Positions 60,907 through 64,000 of a DNA stretch of 64,000 nt are shown piece by piece. The stretch comes from Pseudomonas fluorescens (GTDB taxonomy: Bacteria > Pseudomonadota > Gammaproteobacteria > Pseudomonadales > Pseudomonadaceae): assembly GCF_003732425.1 (NCBI RefSeq), contig NZ_MOBX01000014.1, positions 186,001 through 250,000 of the forward strand, given 5' to 3'. Within the stretch, counting starts at the first letter, position 1, and every line of letters starts with the position of its first letter. The notes beneath the pieces are model-generated. The model worked only from the letters and a program-made list of their open reading frames with translations, searched no databases and was not told the DNA's origin. The position numbers were made by a program, and so were the translations under genes.

Positions 60907-60984
60907 GACCTCAGTGTCGACTGAGGCCATGTCGTGCTTGTGACGTTCGGATGATGGATTTGTGACGCGCTGTCGGTCAGTGGC

Positions 60985-61737
60985 TCAGCGCTGAGTCACG
61001 AGGTTTTCGGCACCACGCTCACGCACCCAGAACAACGTCGCTCCGGCGACAGCGGCCGGCATCATCAGGATGTTGACCACTGGAATCAGCAGCACCAGAT
61101 AAACGATTCCGCCAAAGCTCATGCTCTGCCAGCGCTTCTGCCGCAGCCAGGCGAGCATCTCGTTCCAGCCCAGTTTGTGGTTGTCCGCCGGGTAGTCGAT
61201 GTACTGGATTGCCATCATCCACACGCCGAACAGCAGCCACAGTGGTGCGGCAATGATGTTCACCACCGGGATGAATGAGAGGATGAACAGGCCGATCGCC
61301 CGTGGCAGGAAGTAACCGAGTTTGCGCATTTCCCGGGCGAGGGTGCGCGGGATCATCGCGATCAGTTCGCCCCAGCTGAACGCCGGGAAGTCATCGGTGC
61401 CGCGCACCACCACTTCCACTTTCTCGGCAAGGAAGCCGTTGAACGGCGCGGCGATCACGTTGGCCAGCATGGTGAAGGTGAAAAACACCATCAATGCCAC
61501 CAGCACCACGAACAAAGGCCAAAGAATATAGCTGAGGAAGCTCAGCCATTCGGGCAGCGACGGCATCAGCGTATCGACCCACAGGCTGAACTGGTGGCCG
61601 GCCAGATAGATCAATCCGACGAACAGCACCAGGTTGATCGCCAGCGGCAACAACACGAACAGGCGCAAGCCTGGGCTGAGGACCAGTTTCAGGCCTTCGC
61701 GCAGGTATTGCGGGCCGGACAGAACAGGGGCGGGCAT
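60985..61737 (-). CDS. cysZ: Sulfate transporter CysZ
   Basis: A 250-residue inner-membrane protein of the EI24/CysZ family, with about four to six hydrophobic segments (about 25-50, 70-95, 140-180, 205-235). It has the conserved AAPFNGFLAEKVE and the YIDYPADNHKLGW motif. CysZ is a sulfate uptake channel feeding assimilation, here unlinked to cysDN. It is divergent from trxB with a 311-base gap. Confidence 0.92.
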   Translation of the reverse strand: MPAPVLSGPQYLREGLKLVLSPGLRLFVLLPLAINLVLFVGLIYLAGHQFSLWVDTLMPSLPEWLSFLSYILWPLFVVLVALMVFFTFTMLANVIAAPFNGFLAEKVEVVVRGTDDFPAFSWGELIAMIPRTLAREMRKLGYFLPRAIGLFILSFIPVVNIIAAPLWLLFGVWMMAIQYIDYPADNHKLGWNEMLAWLRQKRWQSMSFGGIVYLVLLIPVVNILMMPAAVAGATLFWVRERGAENLVTQR

Positions 61738-62048
61738 AAGGTGCTCCGAGCAAGGGAAAACGCGCCGACCTTACCGGCTTTGCACCAGTGGTGAAAGCGC
61801 GGCAGAGTGATCGACATGCACTGTAACAAAGACGTCCATCTCGTCAGTGTGTCGGCATAGAGACCACCTATGAGCTGGATTGTTAAACCGTATTTCCTTA
61901 ATCTTGCCCCCCTCGATACGCTGCACCCAACTTTTTACAGGACTGTCGAGCTCAAGCCTTCCCCAAGGTTTTCCACGGTCCTTTTTTATTCCCGCCGGCA
62001 GTCCGGCGATCCGCGCCCGTTTTTCGGCCCGGTCAACAGGAGCAGGTC
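61738..62048. other. Gap between cysZ and trxB
   Basis: This divergent 311-base region must hold promoters for both genes, but no convincing -35/-10 pair, terminator or RNA motif is visible. CAGGAGCAGG just before 62049 is the trxB Shine-Dalgarno. A 68-codon frame within (61870-62076) runs into trxB out of frame and is not supported. Confidence 0.5.
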
Positions 62049-63011
62049 ATGTCTGAAGTCCGTCATTCGCGAGTGATTATTCTCGGTTCCGGCCCTGCCG
62101 GTTACAGCGCTGCGGTATACGCAGCCCGCGCCAACCTCAAGCCACTGCTGATCACTGGCATGCAGGCTGGCGGTCAACTGACCACCACCACCGAAGTCGA
62201 CAACTGGCCGGGCGACGTTCATGGTCTGACTGGCCCGGTACTGATGGAGCGTATGCGCGAGCACGCCGAGCGTTTTGAAACCGAGATTGTCTTCGATCAC
62301 ATCAACGCTGTGGACTTCGCTTCCAAACCGTACTCCTTGACTGGCGATAGCGCGACCTACACCTGTGACGCCCTGATCATCGCCACTGGCGCCAGCGCCC
62401 GTTACCTGGGCCTGCCGTCGGAGGAAGCGTTCATGGGCAAAGGCGTTTCCGCCTGCGCCACCTGCGACGGCTTCTTCTACCGCAACAAGCCTGTTGCAGT
62501 GGTTGGCGGCGGCAACACCGCTGTTGAAGAGGCGCTGTACCTGGCCAACATCGCCAGCACCGTGACCTTGATCCACCGTCGCGAAACCTTCCGCGCCGAG
62601 AAGATCCTGATCGACAAGCTCAACGCCCGTGTGGCCGAAGGCAAGATCATCCTCAAGTTGAACGCCAACCTCGACGAAGTGCTGGGCGACAACATGGGCG
62701 TGACCGGCGCGCGTCTGAAGAACAACGACGGCAGCTTCGACGAAATCAAAGTCGACGGCGTGTTCATCGCCATCGGCCACACCCCGAACACCTCGTTGTT
62801 CGAAGGCCAGTTGGAGTTGAAGGACGGCTATCTGGTGGTGCAAGGCGGCCGTGAAGGCAATGCCACCGCGACCAATGTCGAAGGCATCTTTGCTGCCGGT
62901 GACGTAGCTGACCACGTTTACCGTCAGGCCATCACTTCGGCCGGCGCCGGCTGCATGGCCGCACTGGACACCGAGCGTTACCTGGATGGTCTGCAGAACG
63001 CTTCGTTCTAA
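62049..63011 (+). CDS. trxB: Thioredoxin reductase
   Basis: A 320-residue flavoprotein that reduces thioredoxin with NADPH. The FAD motif is GSGPAGYSAAVYAAR, the redox-active pair Cys136-Cys139 is in ACATCD, and the NADPH motif is GGGNTAVEEA. The C-terminal FAD contact GDVADHVYRQAITSAGAG is present. A strong bidirectional terminator follows. Confidence 0.98.
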   Translation: MSEVRHSRVIILGSGPAGYSAAVYAARANLKPLLITGMQAGGQLTTTTEVDNWPGDVHGLTGPVLMERMREHAERFETEIVFDHINAVDFASKPYSLTGDSATYTCDALIIATGASARYLGLPSEEAFMGKGVSACATCDGFFYRNKPVAVVGGGNTAVEEALYLANIASTVTLIHRRETFRAEKILIDKLNARVAEGKIILKLNANLDEVLGDNMGVTGARLKNNDGSFDEIKVDGVFIAIGHTPNTSLFEGQLELKDGYLVVQGGREGNATATNVEGIFAAGDVADHVYRQAITSAGAGCMAALDTERYLDGLQNASF

Positions 63012-63023
63012 GATCGCAGACAT

Positions 63024-63053
63024 AAAAAAACCGGCCGATCGGCCGGTTTTTTT
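63024..63053. terminator. Bidirectional rho-independent terminator after trxB
   Basis: AAAAAAACCGGCCGAT and ATCGGCCGGTTTTTTT make an almost perfect palindrome with A and T runs on both sides, usable for transcripts from either strand. Confidence 0.92.
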
Positions 63054-63086
63054 GTGCCCGTTATTCACAGCCTCCACAAATCAAAT

Positions 63087-63177
63087 GTGGGAGCGAGCCT
63101 GCTCGCGAAAGCGGTGTTTCAGTCGACATCAGTGTTGAGTGTCAGTGCTTATTCGCGAGCAAGCTCGCTCCCACAGG
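63087..63177. repeat. REP-like inverted pair, family C
   Basis: GTGGGAGCGAGCCTGCTCGC at the left and GCGAGCAAGCTCGCTCCCAC at the right flank about 45 bases; the right arm has one change (CAAGC for CAGGC). It lies between trxB and the convergent HopJ-like gene. Confidence 0.85.
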
Positions 63178-63197
63178 GGAAAGTGTTGGATCTGCTA

Positions 63198-63536
63198 TCA
63201 GCGGCGGGTCAGGGGCTGTGTTTCGAACTTCACCCCGGCCAGACCATGCTTGATCAGCGCTCGAATATTGCCGTGGTCGCTGCCTTCAGGCGTCGCCACT
63301 ACGGAGCGATAATGCTCACCGAACGCCAACAGCGCTTCTTCATCGCTCAGGCCTTCCAGCAGTGCCAGACCCAGGGTTTTGCACGAGCCTTCGTTCTGCC
63401 CGGCGGCGTTTTCAACGCCGCCGTTGTTGAAGGCCTGCGGCTGGTAGTCGTAACCGTCGGCGATGAACGCCAGGGTGTCAGCGAATGCGTGTTCGCCGCT
63501 CTTCAGGCTGGCGCGCAGGGTGTTCAGATCACTCAT
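63198..63536 (-). CDS. HopJ-family small protein
   Basis: A 112-residue protein of the HopJ type III effector family (PF08888 as I recall): FADTLAFIADGYDYQPQAFNNG and AGQNEGSCKTLGLALLEGL are typical. Despite the name, the family is widespread in free-living Pseudomonas and Vibrio, and nothing here (no hrp box, no secretion genes) suggests an effector. ATG 63536 overlaps the end of the DUF1244 gene by eight bases. The role is unknown, possibly metabolic or housekeeping. Confidence 0.85.
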   Translation of the reverse strand: MSDLNTLRASLKSGEHAFADTLAFIADGYDYQPQAFNNGGVENAAGQNEGSCKTLGLALLEGLSDEEALLAFGEHYRSVVATPEGSDHGNIRALIKHGLAGVKFETQPLTRR

Positions 63537-63825
63537 GGGGTTTTCCTTTGGCGAACGCTGCTTGTTGTTCAGCGTTGGCTTCTTGCTGAAATTGGGCTTT
63601 CCACTCGGCGTACGGCATGCCGTAAACCACTTCGCGGGCGTCATCGAGGCTGACCTCGATCTGGCGCTCGTCGGCTTCGGCCTTGTACCACTTCGACAGG
63701 CAGTTGCGGCAGAAGCCGGCGAGGTTCATCAGGTCGATGTTCTGCACGTCCTTGCGGCTGTCCAGGTGGGCGACCAGCCGGCGGAAGGCGGCGGCTTCGA
63801 GTTCGAGGCGTTGTTGCTCGTTCAT
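63529..63825 (-). CDS. DUF1244 family protein
   Basis: A 98-residue helical protein of the DUF1244 family (SMc04008-like): RLVAHLDSRKDVQNIDLMNL and AGFCRNCLSKWY with a CxxC motif, then the conserved DAREVVYGMPYAEWK. It is encoded with the HopJ-like gene (overlapping ends), suggesting joint function. Function unknown; the CxxC may bind metal. Confidence 0.88.
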   Translation of the reverse strand: MNEQQRLELEAAAFRRLVAHLDSRKDVQNIDLMNLAGFCRNCLSKWYKAEADERQIEVSLDDAREVVYGMPYAEWKAQFQQEANAEQQAAFAKGKPHE

Positions 63826-63840
63826 GGGAGTCTCTGCGAG

Positions 63841-63925
63841 ACAGCTTCAAGCGGCAAGCTTCAAGCTGCAAGATTGGATCGGGGGCGGCCGTTAGCTTAC
63901 CGCTTGCAGCTCAAAGCTTGAAGCT
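63841..63925. repeat. Complex repeat, family D, abutting folX
   Basis: AGCTTCAAGCTGCAAG (63857-63872) at the left is answered by CTTGCAGCT and AGCTTGAAGCT (63903-63925) at the right, an imperfect inverted repeat with a CAA insertion. Additional GCTTCAAGC copies lie upstream. The right arm runs to the first base of the folX stop codon. Confidence 0.7.
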
Positions 63926-64000
63926 CAGCGGCTAGCCGCGAGCGTGATTGACACTGATTCGGCAAAACGCAGCGCGTGCGGCTTGTCGACTTCGACTTCG
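63925..64000 (-). CDS. folX: Dihydroneopterin triphosphate 2'-epimerase FolX, 3' end
   Basis: Only the last 24 residues are in the window. Reading in from the right edge on the minus strand gives EVEVDKPHALRFAESVSITL and then AASR before TGA (63927-63925). The DKPHALRFAESVS stretch is the known C-terminus of FolX/FolB-type tetrahydropterin-fold enzymes, and folX lies beside hopJ-like/DUF1244 genes in Pseudomonas as I recall. It epimerises dihydroneopterin triphosphate to the monapterin form. Identification rests on this short tail. Confidence 0.75.
   Translation of the reverse strand, partial: EVEVDKPHALRFAESVSITLAASR

Noticed and set aside
61870..62076. 68-codon frame between cysZ and trxB
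   Set aside because: It runs into trxB in another frame, has no Shine-Dalgarno, and its sequence has no family features.
63198..63536. HopJ-like gene as a secreted virulence effector
   Set aside because: No type III genes, chaperone or hrp-type promoter nearby, and the family is widespread in free-living bacteria; the name alone is not evidence.

Overview
This window is a chromosomal segment of a Pseudomonas, most likely of the P. fluorescens group. The GC content is high. The gene order from the RlpA-like lipoprotein (8901) to cysNC (53709) follows, in reverse locus order, the block I recall from P. aeruginosa as roughly PA4485 to PA4442. The region from the acyltransferase (53882) to the glycosyltransferase (60906) resembles the PA0834-PA0842 neighbourhood. 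Gaps between genes are dotted with short palindromic (REP-like) repeats of the kind known from P. fluorescens. I see no prophage, insertion sequence, CRISPR array, tRNA or rRNA.

Layout. (1) 1-360: 5' part of an unrecognised gene. (2) 657-6202: hexarate catabolism. It encodes KdgD, 2,5-dioxovalerate (alpha-ketoglutarate semialdehyde) dehydrogenase, a GudP-type symporter and galactarate dehydratase GarD, taking glucarate/galactarate to 2-oxoglutarate. Two palindromes upstream of kdgD look like operators. (3) 6393-9272: an AEC permease, a CMD-family protein, a CaCA antiporter and an RlpA-like lipoprotein. (4) 9466-12677: gatCAB, divergent from mreBCD-maf-rng-yhdP-nitrilase-tldD (12889-24176), which covers cell shape, RNA processing and envelope maintenance. 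(5) 24284-26263: darP/yjgA and pmbA (tldE). (6) 26464-30282: an iron-repressed operon behind Fur-like repeats (fagA, fumC, unknown, sodA, ZIP transporter), which supplies iron-free fumarase and Mn superoxide dismutase. (7) 30356-37383, minus strand: ptsO-rapZ-ptsN-hpf-rpoN-lptB-lptA-lptC-kdsC-kdsD. It joins nitrogen PTS and sigma-54 control to LPS transport and Kdo synthesis. Divergent to it is mlaFEDCB-ibaG-murA-hisG-hisD-hisC (37658-45623), which handles outer-membrane lipid asymmetry, peptidoglycan precursor and histidine synthesis. (8) 45692-48529: an accessory pair, a TonB-dependent receptor and a DUF4198 periplasmic protein, lying between hisC and algW. (9) algW, a Nif3-like gene, cysD and cysNC. 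(10) 53882-63927: acyltransferase, pta (no ackA beside it), DUF3565, slyD, glutathione peroxidase, an OYE-family reductase, a glycosyltransferase, cysZ, trxB, HopJ-like, DUF1244 and the 3' end of folX.

Most of the window is core genome, and I found no large new system. The most interesting signals are regulatory. A 45-bp near-perfect palindrome covers the extended -10 and the start codon of the TonB receptor; its half-sites resemble Zur boxes. mreC has no ATG/GTG/TTG at the position matching E. coli Met1 and appears to start at ATT behind a strong Shine-Dalgarno. There is a multi-hairpin leader before hisG and a terminator-like hairpin inside hisGDC. Paired palindromes precede kdgD. A conserved Glu in the first alpha repeat of the CaCA antiporter is replaced by Gln.
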